Assembly (NCBI GenBank): GCA_022818135.1
Contig: JAFMSR010000002.1
Span: forward strand, 40,691,369 to 40,755,368
DNA length: 64,000 nt
Source of the DNA: Saxidomus purpurata
Lineage: Eukaryota > Mollusca > Bivalvia > Venerida > Veneridae
Direction: 5' to 3'
This document shows positions 21,704 to 32,770 of this stretch, in pieces. Position 1 is the first letter of the stretch, and each line of letters starts with the position of its first letter. The notes under the pieces are model-generated. The model did no database searches. It saw only the letters and a list, made by a program, of their open reading frames with translations, and was not told where the DNA came from. The translations under genes and the position numbers were made by a program.

Positions 21704-23938
21704 TCATGGTATATTGCCATGCAATATTTCCACCAATTTATGTGTGTCAATATTTCCACCAGATATAACACAGACTATGTTGCCTTTCCCTGCCTTTCCC
21801 GACAATGCGGCAGCCACAGAACTTGCGCCTGCACCTTCAGCAATTACATGATTTTTCTCTGCCAATAACTTCAAAGCATCCACAGTTTCACGAAGACTCA
21901 CCACAATGGAATCGCTTAAAAGATTTTCGACCATGGGCCACATTTCCTCAAGAACTGATTTTCCTCCAATTCCATCTACAAATGAAGCCGTGTATGGACA
22001 GGTTGTGGGGTTGCCTGCCTTGAAAGATGCAGATAGTGGTGCTGCAGTTTCAACTTCACTTGCAAATACTTTACAACCTGGTCTGAGGTGGTGTAAGGCA
22101 GATGCTATACCACAGCTTAGTCCTCCACCACCATATGGCACTATCACAGCATCCACATCTGGAAGATCTTCATATATTTCCAGTCCAGCAGTACCATTAC
22201 CTGTGGAAATAGTTTGCAATCAAACAGTTAAAGTGGAATTATGCACATTTTTTTTCAAGTATAAATCCAGCTGAAATAGGTGTGTGTAAAAAGGGTAGAG
22301 GAAATAATAGCTTTTAACCCAATGCAACAAACTCTTCCTGCTACCAGTACGAAATAATAACTTTCCAAATATTACTTTTCCTATTTTGACTGGGAGAGTC
22401 AATTTAAGAAATAAACAACTGCATGCAGGAGTTGCTTCCCTTCCACTGCCGAAATCTCTACCGGCAACAACACTAATAACACAAGGGAGATCACTGCCAA
22501 TAAAGGAATTATTGTTTTGTTAGTCCAATTTTTTTATTTCTAAAGCACGAACCTCTAATACTAATGCGGCATTATAATTAGTTTAACGCGTTTAAATGCA
22601 CAGCAACCTAAAATTGCTTTTATAAAACTGTCACCAAAATTACACTATGCCTATAATGTCACTTTAAGATTTAATGCACATTTTATTTTTTGAACACCTG
22701 TGGCAATTATTTCTTTTATGATCTGTATTAGAGTCTAGTAAAAGTAACATTTACAGCAGCTAGAGTGGGTGTACTTCAGAAAACAGTATATCAATATAAA
22801 CAATTAGATACGTAACAAGGGCAGACTCCATAATTGATGAATGCCCCCCAAAAAAGGTGTCTCACAGTTTGTGACTTTGACCTTCAAGGTGTGGACCCAG
22901 TACTTGCTCACAACACTTGTAACCTTCATGTGTTAAACATTTGTTCCAATTCATTTTAAAATCTTTCAATGACTATAACAGAGTTAAAATCTGCATATAT
23001 ACAGGATTCTAAAATGTCTGCCCTCAGCCTTGAGGGAAATGATGCAGGACTAGCATGTGACTTGTCATTTCCATGTGCTTGACAATTTTGCCATGGCTGG
23101 ACAGACGGACGGTGCGATTTTAATATGCCCACCTTTGGAGGCATAAATGCAATTACACAAGGGACAAAAAGAAACCTAAGAGGTTTTTTTCACAACTATA
23201 ATATCAAAATTATCCTACCTGCAATGACTGAACAGTCTGATACAGGGTGTATAAATGTTCCCTCCATTCCCTCATAACGATGTGATTTTAAAATTTCCCA
23301 CCATTCATCAAATGTTACTTTATGAACTCTTCCACCCATATGACAAACAGCATCAACTTTGGCTGATGGAGCGTGGTCAGGAACAAATACATCGCATGAA
23401 ATCCCAAACTTCTTCGTGCAATATGCAAGCCCTTGTGCGAAGTTGCCAGCACTTGCTGTATAAACCCCTTTTTTTATAAGACTCTCCTCTGTGCAGGCAA
23501 TGGCATTGCATGCACCTCGAAGTTTGAAACATCCAATTGGCTGAAGATTTTCTAATTTAAGATATATCTGTAACGATAACATTTGGAGTAATAATTTTGC
23601 TAAAGTAAAAAAAGTATATATTAGTGATATTTTGTCTTGTTGTATAAATTTACTGTATTGTTACATCTTAACTGAGGAAAGTGCATGATTAATAAGAAAT
23701 TAATCTTTGCGATATATGATAGATGTTTTAGCCAAAATAATCATGATTAATTATACAGAATATAAGGATAGAGTGGATTGTGTACACTGTATATATGAAT
23801 GTTGATTACCTTTCCATCTGGCCAGTTGATGTTTAATGGTATAAGTGGTATCCTGAGTACATGTCCCTTTATATTGTCTCTAGCTTCCTCAATTTCCTTA
23901 TAAGGAATTAAATTAGGTAACTTTTCAACAGCAGTCAT
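21704..23938 (-). CDS. Threonine dehydratase-like PLP enzyme (serine/threonine dehydratase or serine racemase family)
   Basis: Exons 23810-23938, 23219-23567 and 21704-22200 (phases 0 and 1) give 975 nt, 324 residues, the usual length of the single-domain family. The reaction known for the family is PLP-dependent deamination of L-threonine/L-serine to a 2-oxo acid plus ammonia. Visible signatures: CFKLRGA with the PLP-binding Lys58; ASAGNFAQG (81-89) with Asn85; the tetraglycine phosphate loop GGGG (183-186); SGGN near the end (Ser306 facing the pyridine nitrogen). Where serine racemase has SSGNH, this protein has SAGNF, as dehydratases have Ala, so racemase activity is less likely. The Asp of the racemase metal site is not seen in the EVETAAPL region. 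There is no C-terminal ACT-like regulatory domain, so the catabolic type fits better than the allosteric biosynthetic type. An ORF extends upstream of ATG 23938, but the family match starts there. Orthology within the family is uncertain. Confidence 0.88.
22835..23158 (-). repeat. ATGCCCCC-family dispersed repeat in intron 2 of the PLP-enzyme gene
   Basis: Runs from TGAATGCCCCCC through GTGTCTCACAGTTTGTGAC and blocks about 'the wide spread CTTCAAGGT' to GGACAGACGGACGGTGCGAT and TATGCCCACCTTTGGAGG. It is the reverse orientation of the element at 57209-57682 and related to 36150-36965. Confidence 0.6.
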
Positions 23939-24867
23939 ATTCACTTTATTGAATCTGCAAGAGATTGAAATTTTAGAGGTACAGTCTGAGGTCAAGTGAT
24001 TCCACAACGTCAAATTTACTATAGTATCATTTCATACAAAACTAGAACTTTCTGGCTTCCGTAACTAAATTGGTCTTTTAATTGCATCAGTTGACATGCT
24101 ATAATAGGAATACTAGCTTCAAAGACCTTGGGTTAATATAAAACCATCATTTTGTAAAAATTCCTCTTGAAATTATGTCAAATGCTATCTTTATCAAATT
24201 GTAACAATAATTTGGAGGTAACATAACTGTACGCAGGTGATTACTAGGGGTGCGCAATAAAAACGTATATTGCAATTCGTTTCAAGAGTCGCGGTACCTA
24301 CTGTTATGGTTTCGCCCCATACCGTGATATTTTTATGTAAATAAGAACTGCAATTTCTCTGTCATTTATATAAGCTGAAATCTGAATTTGAATAAGTAGT
24401 GTGCTTTTTCTGTGACGACAATGACAGACAGTAACTTAGTAATAGTGGGCGGTATATTATTCGATTGCAGAATTCAAAAAGTAAACAAATTAACACTGCA
24501 CTAGGAATGATTCAATAACTGTATCACCATATAATACCATGCCACTTTAAAGTATATTTTTGTGAGAGTTATTCACTCTCAATACAGTGTCATGTATTGC
24601 AATTTATTATTGGCTTTGGCTAATTAAAATAAAAGTGAAATTTGATTTTTTGATATTTTCTGGAAAGTATATATACATGTACACTTTTATGTTTTACATG
24701 TCAAAATATCTAGATGTATTATAATACAAGTTACTAAATAAACTGCATAGTTGTAGCATCTTATTCTTCATTAAAGTGTCAAATTTCATAATGATGGGCT
24801 TAGAAGTCTGTCCTGAGACCATCATTTCTACTTTTCCTGTTTGGTCGCTTAGGACTCTATAAACATA
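23939..24867. other. Intergenic upstream of PLP-enzyme gene
   Basis: Probably holds the promoter and any 5' UTR exon of the minus-strand gene starting at 23938. A small CG-bearing patch lies at 24245-24330 (GGTGCGCAATAAAAACG, AGAGTCGCGGTACC). No exon could be defined. Confidence 0.3.
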
Positions 24868-25168
24868 ACTGGCACCAGAGTACTTATTAAACTGCCGTGT
24901 TATTTTACCAAAATACCCCAATTTTACCAAAATAATACCATTTCATGAAAAAATACACAAATACATTGTCAAAAAGTCATTTTCAGACAAACCCTCGTAT
25001 ACACTGTTCTATATTATTCACTAACAGTGTATACGGGGGTTTGTCTGAAAACGACTTTTTGACAATGTTTTTGCGCATTTTTCATGAAATGGTATTATTT
25101 TGGTAAACTTGGGGTATTTTGTATAAATTACAGGGCAGTTTAGTACTCTGGTGCTAGTGCTTCCGAGA
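24868..25168. repeat. Long fold-back element, arms about 140 bp
   Basis: The left arm (GCACCAGAGTACTTATTAAA, ACCAAAATAATACCATTTCA, AGACAAACCCTCGTATACAC) reads back in the right arm (GTGTATACGGGGGTTTGTCT, TGAAATGGTATTATTTTGGT, CAGTTTAGTACTCTGGTGC). Only about 17 bp separate the arms. Identity looks high with a few changes and small gaps. The minus-strand open frame of 78 codons here is not supported as a gene. Confidence 0.85.
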
Positions 25169-25345
25169 GAGATGGGTCTGTAGTTAAACGGAAAGGAACA
25201 GCTGCTCTTCTTGAAGACTGGTGAGATTATGGCCGTTTTCCAATCGCCAAGGATATGACCAATGGAAAGCTGAAACATCTTTGGTAAGCCAATGGACATG
25301 CTTATAAAAGCTTGGTCACATTCCAAAAAGCGAAGGTCAATCACA
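25160..25345 (-). pseudogene. LINE reverse transcriptase finger-domain fragment
   Basis: The minus-strand translation contains IGHILGDWKTAIISPVFKK followed by a NYRPISL motif, the classic start of the RT domain in non-LTR elements. Only about 60 codons remain. It abuts the fold-back at 24868-25168. Confidence 0.75.
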
Positions 25346-25619
25346 CTCAGATTTCATTGGTCGCCGTGATTGGCTTACTCTTTGACAACCAATCAAATTC
25401 AACCTTTGGCTATACTGGCTGGAAATTGCAGTCAGATAAATTTCTCCTATTTTTTGGCATCAAAATTCTATTTTCTAGGCATGACGGGAGACATGCCGGG
25501 GTCTCATCCCAATATCAAGCTAACATACATGCTCTTTGGGACGGACCTTGATAAAATTCTCATCAAATCAAATCAAATCATCAAAAAGCATTCCTCCCTA
25601 CCTCATCCTATATAACCCA

Positions 25620-25879
25620 GACCATGACACACGTACACGATACGAGCTGCAATAGACTTTACGGACAACTACCGGATACGAGAATATAACTCGCTCTGCA
25701 AGCGTTTACGAAGGGAACCAAAATATGTCGCGACGACCGTGGTTCCGCACTAGAAAACAGACACAGTTATTTATTTATGCATCCACCACAACACTACTTT
25801 TAATAATTTTCTCACCAACTATTTATAATATCGGGACCACAATTCGTGATAAATATAGGCCTAGTCGTTAACTATTCAG
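25620..25879 (+). promoter_or_regulatory. CpG-rich island, candidate promoter and 5' UTR exon of TMEM186 gene
   Basis: Unusually CG-rich for this window (CGTACACGATACGAGC, ATGTCGCGACGACCGTGG) and not matching the repeats. It ends in a good donor, CTATTCAG then GTGAGG (exon end 25879). The coding exon of TMEM186 begins after an acceptor at 29084, so an untranslated first exon must exist upstream; this is the best candidate. It is inference without transcript support, and a promoter for an unseen transcript is equally possible. Confidence 0.3.
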
Positions 25880-25971
25880 GTGAGGAAGAACAAAGTTGCA
25901 AAGGTCGTTTCGTCAGTGTCTCTCGGGCGTTTGCAAAATGTTGTGGATGGTTATCGTGTAGTAAATTGTTC

Positions 25972-27486
25972 TTTTTAGCTCACCTGAGCACGAAGTGAGC
26001 TAATGTGATAGCCTGCTGTCCGTCGTCTGTCTGTCATCTGTTTACATGTAACCTTGTGTATGCAAGCCAATAAAGTCTGCATTTTTCACTGGATATTCAT
26101 TAAACTTGGTCAAAATTGATGAAATCTATGTCCGTCAAGATTGAATATGGGTCATCTGCGGTTAAAAACTAGGTCACCAGGTAACTATGCAAGAGAGATT
26201 GTTTTTGTGTCGCCCTTTCGGAGAAAAGGCGATACATAGGGATCGCTTTGTCCGTCAGTTCGTCACACAAACTTAACGTTGGCTATAACTTTGCCATTTC
26301 TTAAGATTTCTTCATCAAACTTTACAATTGTATTGCTTATGACAAAAGGGTCATGATGCCGCCAAATTTAGTAGGTCAAGGTCATATTTGACAGAGTTAC
26401 GCCACTTTTTGTACTTGGATTTTGTCACGAAAACTTAACGTTGGCTATAACTTTGCCATTTCTTAAGATTTCTTCATCTAACTTTCAAATTGTATTGCTT
26501 ATGACATAAGGGTCGTGATGCTGCCAAATTTTGTAGGTCAAGGTCATATTTGACAGAGTTATGCCCCTTTTTATACTTAGATTTTTACTATAACTTTGCC
26601 ATTTCTTAAGATTTCTTTATCAAACTTTCAAATTGTATTGCTTATGTCAAAAGGGTTGTGATGCCGCCAAATTTTGTAGGTCAAGGTCATATTTGACAGA
26701 GTTATGCCCCTTTTTGTACTTAGATTTTGTCACGAAAACTTAACGTTGGCTATAACAGTAATTTACTGCCATTCCTTAAGATTTCTTCATCAAACTTTCA
26801 AATTGTATTGCTTATGACATAAGCGTCATGATGCTGCCAACTGTTGTTGGACAAGGTCATATTTGACAGAGTTATGCCCCTTTTTCTATTTAGATTTTGT
26901 CACCAAATTATTGGTTATTTTGACAAAGCATAAGAGGGCGACACAAGTGTTCTACAGAACACCCATCTAGTTTCCATTGGATCTTATGAAAATTTGTGAA
27001 ATTATTATCGTAATGAAATCTAGGTGAGTTTGAATATGGTCATCTGAGGTAAAAAAAAAAAAAATAGGTCAACCGGTCAGATCATAAAAAATCCTTGTGT
27101 CTGCAATGTAGTCTGCATTTTTCACTTGAACGTCATCATGAAATTTGGTCAGAATGACTATGTCAGATTCGAATATCAGCTGGTCAAAACGAAGTGAAAA
27201 CTTGTGTATGCCAGTTATAACCCAATAATAAATTATTAATGAAAATTGGTCAGAATGTTTGCCTGAATGATTTCTAAGCAAACTTTTAATATGGGTCACC
27301 TCGGGTAAAAACTTGCTCACAATCAAATAAAAGAAACACCTTGTTAAAGCTCTAGAGGCCACATTTTATTACTCATTCATGTAAAATTAGTCTGAATGTT
27401 TGTGTTTATGATAAATAGTTTAGGGTTGAAATTTGGTCATAAGTAGGTCTCAGGTGAGCGATACAGGGCCATCTTGGTCCTGTTAT
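25972..27486 (+). mobile_element. AGCTCAC-family element, copy B, with nested insert
   Basis: It begins TTTTTAGCTCACCTGAGCAC and GAAGTGAGCTAATGTGATAG, and ends GTGAGCGATACAGGGCCATC with TTGGTCCTGTT. The interior has decayed units (AATTTGGTCAGAATG, GGGTCACCTCGGGTAAAAAC). A second repeat is nested at 26205-26947. The minus-strand 97-codon frame at 27069-27362 is repeat noise. Confidence 0.65.
26205..26947 (+). mobile_element. Nested element with TGTGTCGCCCT ends and four 150-180-bp tandem units
   Basis: The left end TTTGTGTCGCCCTTTCGG is inverted at the right end as AGAGGGCGACACAAG. Between lie four tandem copies of a unit with AACTTAACGTTGGCTATAAC, CATTTCTTAAGATTTCTTCA, AATTGTATTGCTTATGACA, GGTCAAGGTCATATTTGACA and AGTTATGCCCCTTTTT. 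Units are very similar, so the array is younger than its host repeat (copy B). Confidence 0.75.
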
Positions 27487-27837
27487 AATTTTAGTTACTT
27501 GGTTCAATACAATTTCAACATTAGGAGAACAAACTTATTCATTGTGTCTACTGCCTAGCCATGATATAAATTGTTTTTGCTTACTGAATTTTAACGAGTA
27601 TTGTTTTAATACAGAATTTGACAATTTATTTTCCATATTACCAATTTATGAAATTGTTTAACTCTACTGTAGTATCTACTCAAGAGTTGAAGTGTATGGA
27701 CCATGATCAGATGATGTGCTACAAAAAACATATTCATGATGAACAATTGAAAGTCAGCCAATTAGGGCACAAAATCACAACTTTATTCATGTCAAATAAA
27801 ATTATCAGGCATACATGTACTTGCAGTTTTGAGACTT

Positions 27838-27958
27838 AAAAGTACCCCCTATTTCCATCCATTCCACTGTCCTGTGGAACTGGTTACCTCTACATATTGC
27901 AACCCTGCCTGATCTTGAAATCTCATTCAAGCATGCAGAGATCCAGTACAGTTATTAG
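27838..27958 (+). pseudogene. Short LINE RT C-terminal fragment
   Basis: The plus-strand translation shows ISIHSTVLWNWLPLHIATL followed by EISFKHA, resembling the RT tail motif 'FPRT-WNxLP-SFK' of CR1/Jockey elements. Decayed and short. Confidence 0.4.
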
Positions 27959-28289
27959 TTAAAGTTTCAACAGCAGTAAGTTGTTTTTAAATGTTTTGCT
28001 GTTTTTATTATTTTTAAAGCAATCTTTCTTTGCACAACTGGAAGAACTACATGCAGTTGTTTTATTTTTACTGTTGTTTATACCTGGCATGCACCCTGCC
28101 CACAATACTCTTGGGAGATTAAGGCAGTATAGATTGATTGATTTTTCCTGTACGCATCACCCTTAACCTGCATGACAACAATTGATAAGTTGATAACCAA
28201 ACACTAAATTCTGCAAGCACCTGTAAGATACTGATGTCGAGTTTACAAAGTGCAAAGTTTAAGATATCCTTTTCCTATCAATAACTTTA

Positions 28290-28560
28290 AATTACTAAGG
28301 GGTATATCCAGTGTCCTATCAATAACTACTTCAGGAATGAGGTATTGGGTATGTAGGTTGCTTATTTGGAGATGTACTTCATGTACTTGGGTCAAGGTCA
28401 CTGTAAAAGTAAAGTAAAAAGAGAAAAACGGTTTCAGGATTGGAATAAGGTATTGCCATGAAAATCAGCTGTAGGTAGCTTATATCGAGATGTAGCTTTT
28501 GGGGTCCCTAGGGTCAAGGTTGCTGTTACTAAAATGGAAAACAGTTGCCAGCCAACAGTT
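28290..28560 (+). repeat. Degenerate tandem dispersed repeat, two units
   Basis: Two units of about 130 bp share GGAATGAGGTATTG/GGAATAAGGTATTG, TGTAGGTTGCTTAT/TGTAGGTAGCTTAT, GAGATGTA and GGGTCAAGGT. No coding content. This is probably TMEM186 intron sequence. Confidence 0.5.
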
Positions 28561-29105
28561 TACTTGCAGGTAAACACATACCTATGCTGGTTAAATGTGT
28601 ATGTTGAAAACCTAGTTTTAAGTACTGTCAAAATCAGGCTTAAATCTGCAGGAAAAAATAGGTTGGTTGTGCTGATGGAGTAAGTCTTGCATGGAAAGAG
28701 AAAGTTTAGCGCTAATTGGTCATCAAGCTTGATTTCTTTTGTTAATGAAGTGACTTAGGAATATATTTATTATGAACCAATCAAAAATAGAGGAGTACTG
28801 ATATATTGATTTAAACATGTCAGTCTCACAACAACTAAATGACCACTGTTGATTTTGAGGTCAACAGGCTACCGTCAGGCTGGCATACATGTTTTACAAA
28901 CAGCTCTTGTTATTGATTATGGTCTACATGTACCTCCAAAAATCTAGTGTAGTGAGAATTTTTGGTAATTAATGCCGTAGCCTTGGAACACAATTTAATA
29001 AAGAACTGATTTTTCTCTCATTGTAACTGGGTTCATAGTACAAGTTTATTTTTTTAAAGCATATGTATGCTTTTCTATTTTACAGAAACGTATCACTTTG
29101 CCATC

Positions 29106-29846
29106 ATGATCGGTTGGAGGATTACGCCAAGAATTCTGACCTTTGTTCAGAAAAGATCCTTTCCTGATCTAAGAACATACAGAGTTTTAGCTCCATATGC
29201 CAGCTCTAATGTAACAGAAACAAAGGACTTTAAACAGCAAGCTTTACTACCTAGGACTTTAGTACCTCTTAACGGCCATTCTGGTGTTTTAACTAATTTG
29301 GTTTCCACGGCTTTCTCATCAAAGGCAGCAGAAGATGATGCCCAGTCACCGGAGCAAGAAGCCGATCCGCATCCAGAATCCACAGATCCTGTCACACTAT
29401 ACACTTTTCGTCATATCAGGACTGCTAGAACTGTTACTAAAGTGAAAATATTCCAAACTGTTCTCGTTACTGCAGCTTTGCCCTACTTGTATGGAGGTTA
29501 TTTAAATGGAGTTGTGTCTGCAATGCAGCTTGCTAGTAGTTTTTTCATTATGACATTTGCAACAGTAATGCTGTATGTTATTGGTGATACTGTCCGTAAA
29601 ACTATATGTATTATGAAGTATAACAAAGACACAGATGAGGTATTAATTTCTCATCTAAACTTCTGGGGTCGTAGGAGGGATATTGCTATTCCTTTGACAA
29701 ACATTGTGCCAGTTTCAGACTCATCGGAGAATACCGCCGATACTTACATTTTAGTGAAAACCTATGACAAAAGTGAAGCTTTCATGATGTTTATGAAGGA
29801 TGCTTCTGAGGAGGAAAAGAAAGATGTGCTGAAAGTCATTGGATAA
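29106..29846 (+). CDS. TMEM186: TMEM186 homologue, mitochondrial complex I assembly factor
   Basis: A single coding exon of 246 residues. The frame opens upstream, but a TTTTACAG acceptor precedes 29085 and the first ATG after it is 29106, followed by MIGWRITPRILTFVQKRSF, a basic, amphipathic start fitting a mitochondrial presequence. Residues about 98-118 (YTFRHIRTARTVTKVKIFQT) match the conserved segment before the first membrane span. Two hydrophobic segments lie at about 115-137 and 140-160. The hallmark HLNFWGRRRD (183-192) matches HLNFWGWRQD of the human protein, followed by a IPLTNIVPVSD stretch. In vertebrates TMEM186 belongs to the MCIA assembly complex in the inner mitochondrial membrane (established knowledge). 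The length is close to the vertebrate protein (about 213) with a longer N-terminal linker. Confidence 0.85.
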   Translation: MIGWRITPRILTFVQKRSFPDLRTYRVLAPYASSNVTETKDFKQQALLPRTLVPLNGHSGVLTNLVSTAFSSKAAEDDAQSPEQEADPHPESTDPVTLYTFRHIRTARTVTKVKIFQTVLVTAALPYLYGGYLNGVVSAMQLASSFFIMTFATVMLYVIGDTVRKTICIMKYNKDTDEVLISHLNFWGRRRDIAIPLTNIVPVSDSSENTADTYILVKTYDKSEAFMMFMKDASEEEKKDVLKVIG

Positions 29847-29902
29847 GGAAATATACCTGGTAGTAGTTTCCTGAGAATTTTTTTTTTACAAAATTAATGA
29901 AG

Positions 29903-29908
29903 AATAAA
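29903..29908 (+). terminator. Poly(A) signal of TMEM186 gene
   Basis: AATAAA 57 bp after the TAA stop, in a T/A-rich 3' UTR. Confidence 0.65.
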
Positions 29909-30081
29909 AATGATAACAGTATTGTACAACTGGTACATTAAATGAATTTACTTCACATGTTGTGTTTTATTTTACAAGTTAATGACTTGCAAAAATATTT
30001 TGAACCTGGTTTGAACCATCTAGATCACTATTCCATGGATCATAGAGCCCATTATACTATCGCATAATTAGGTGTGGTGTT

Positions 30082-30350
30082 TTTAGCTCACCTCAAACAC
30101 CAATAAAGGGAGCGTTATTATGTTTAATAGATGTTTATTTTCCCTGGTTTCCTTAACCACTGGGTCAGTAAGGAGTTTCAAGCAAACATCAGTGATGTTT
30201 CTTGGAAGGGCATCTATCAAAGAATTCCAATCCATGACCTCTTGTTGCTATTGCAACCGAAAGAAAATCTTACTAAACAATCTTGTCTAAAAGCTGAGAT
30301 ATTAGGTGTTAGGCAATGTCAACAGGTCCTCTTCAAAGTCTGTTCAAACA
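30082..30350 (+). repeat. Decayed AGCTCAC-family fragment
   Basis: Starts TTTTTAGCTCACCTC and keeps recognisable blocks of the family, such as AGTGATGTTTCTTGGAAGGG, TATCAAAGAATTCCAATCCATG and TTAGGTGTTAGGCAATGTC. The plus-strand 77-codon frame is a repeat shadow. Confidence 0.45.
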
Positions 30351-31489
30351 AGCAAATTCAGTGAATATATATCCCCCACCAAGTGAAGCAAATATGGTAG
30401 CTGAAAAAGAACAACTGGAAAGTCTATTGGTCTGTCTGTTTAGAAAAAAAAGCATTTTTAAAATTTCACCACCCCACTAGGACCTCATCTCCGAGGTGAT
30501 ATTTTTTTAAGTTGCAGTCATAAAGAACTTAATTGTTGTAAATAAGTTAAATCAGTACTACTACTTTCAGACAACAAGAATTCTTAAGTTTCTATATATT
30601 ATAGAATAATTATTTAAGAAAAGCGAAACATCCCCTTAAGGGCCTGATTTCTTTAAAAATTCAGTTTCTAAATTTTCTGTTAGAGAATACAAAATTGACA
30701 ATTTGTGCCAAACAAAATAATATTCTGACAAGCCTTTTCAGAAAAAAAGCAGTTTTGAAATTTCAACACCCCATTGGGTCATCATTTCTGAGGGGTAATT
30801 CTTTTTTCAGCATCTCAGTGATACACAACTGAATTCTTATCGGTTTAATTAAATCAGTTCTACATGTATACTTAAGGACAAAAGTTCTGTCCAGTTCAAA
30901 ATTGTTTAATTAAATTTTAATTGTACATTACTTTTAATTTTTTATTTACAAATTTATATTTTCAGACTACTTGCTGCATTACAAGGTGTTAAGAATTCTA
31001 TACAAAAACATTCTATCAACCGTGACAGCATAAAACATGAATTTCACATTTATCTACATTTTCTGTACATGAAGCTTATAATCACAAAAATTTCGAGTGA
31101 TTTTTGTAACCAAAGGATAGTCCTATCGAAAGACGTAAAAATTTAGACAAATACTAAACATAATTATGTTGTTATTACAAAGCCTTCAAGATAGCAAAGT
31201 TTGCGCATTTTACGTCGACTGGAGGTCAGTGTGCCTTAAACACATGTTGCATGTGTGTTACACGCCCAAGAAGATTCTATTTGATGTCATGAATATTGAA
31301 AATGTGTAAATTGATTTGAAAATGATTTTTTTATGCTTTTCTAATTATGAATAAAATATCCAATTTCAGTTTTTGTGTTACTTTAATTATACTGGACAGA
31401 ACTTTTGTCCTTAAGTAAATTAGTTTCAGAAAACTAAAATTTCTAAGTCTCTAAATAGAGTATATAAGAAAAGCACTACACCACCTTTT
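30351..31489. other. Intergenic, AT-rich with two related halves
   Basis: Two blocks echo each other: AAGCATTTTTAAAATTTCACCACCCCACTAGGACCTCAT (30450) and AAGCAGTTTTGAAATTTCAACACCCCATTGGGTCATCAT (30748), each followed by a TTCTGAGGGGT/CTCCGAGGTG stretch, so about 300 bp has been duplicated. No gene seen. Confidence 0.4.
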
Positions 31490-31945
31490 CCCATTCCTTT
31501 ATCATTCTCCTTCAAACAACATCTATGAAACCACTAGACAAATGTTGACAAAACTTGGCAGGGATGTTCCTTGCATGAAGCCCTTTTGTAGTTGTTCAAA
31601 TAATTCCATTACATGCAGAACTCTGGTTGTCATGGAAACAGAAATGAAATTTAGCTTTTAAAATCTTCTCAAGGACACGAAGGCCTAGAGCTTAGATATT
31701 TGGCTTGTGGCATCGCCAAGTGGATCTCTACTAAGATTGTTCAAATTGTGTCCAAATTATTTGTCGAAATTGACCGTCTGGGAGGTCACTTGATTTTACA
31801 TAAGCAAATACAGGAAAAAGCTTTAAAAATCTTCATCATAACCACAAGGCTTAGAGCTTAGATATTTGATACATGTTACATTGTCTAGAGGTCCTCTTCC
31901 AAGTTTGTTCAAATCCACGACAAAATAAGCTATGTTTAGATGTGA
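31490..31945 (+). repeat. AGCTCAC-family fragment, interior only
   Basis: Matches the interior of copy A: CCTTCAAACAACATCT, GGCAGGGATGTTCCTTGCAT, CATGCAGAACTCTGGTTGTC and GAGGTCACTTGATTTTACAT. Both ends are missing. Confidence 0.6.
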
Positions 31946-32770
31946 TCCCAAAGTGCCTATTAAGACTTAGTGTTCCTTGTTTCTACAATGTCGTCATGGA
32001 TGTGCTGCTGTAGTTTGTACACATGATGGATTAGAAACATCAATGTAATCATTTCGAGGACGACACTATCAATTTTATTTTATGTGGACTAGATAGACTC
32101 ACGGCAAGGAAACAGCAGGTTGTAACTGAAAGACTAGCCATGAGTTCTCTGATTGGTTGAGATATAAATGGCTATATTAGAAATCAGGGATCGTATTCCA
32201 GTAGCGTCTTGAGTGATTTCTCGAGTATTTTAACTTAAGTCCAACATTTTAATTATTATAATTTGCTTAAAAGTGAATGATTGTGTGTAATTTCATCATC
32301 ATTATAGAAAATGGTCATGGAAGATTTAATAAATTTTCAACATGCTGCAATGCACATTCTCCTTTTTAAATTATCTTCTTAAGGAAATTGTTAAGTTTAA
32401 GGAAAATCTTAAGATTTGACTTGAGATGCTACTGAAATATGACCCCAGGTTATTCAAGAAAAAGAAATTGAACGGGCCTTCATCAGATCTTACTTGGGAA
32501 GATTATGCACTTTAGTCGGATTGGTTTAAATCACTGCCACATTGTGGAATAAAAGCAATGCTTCATTATTGTTGTTACATTTCAAATGCGACAACAGATA
32601 ATAAGTATTGTAAATATTTCCAGAAAAACACTTGAGTAGTGATATCACCATGTCATAAAACACAATGCCCTGTGCTTTGCATTGATTTTAATTAGTTTCA
32701 TGATTGTAACAAGTAACTATATCATGATATTACTTTATTAACTATGCCTTGCCCATAAAATAGTTGCATA
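31946..32770. other. Intergenic, nothing recognised
   Basis: AT-rich unique-looking sequence. No open frame, exon or repeat that I can support. Confidence 0.35.

Noticed and set aside
21906..22274. 122-codon plus-strand frame
   Set aside because: Antisense of the third exon of the PLP-enzyme gene.
24694..24930. 78-codon minus frame with some protein-like composition
   Set aside because: It lies partly in the left arm of the fold-back and has no splice support or homologue I recognise.
27069..27362. 97-codon minus frame
   Set aside because: Lies wholly inside the composite repeat 25972-27486.
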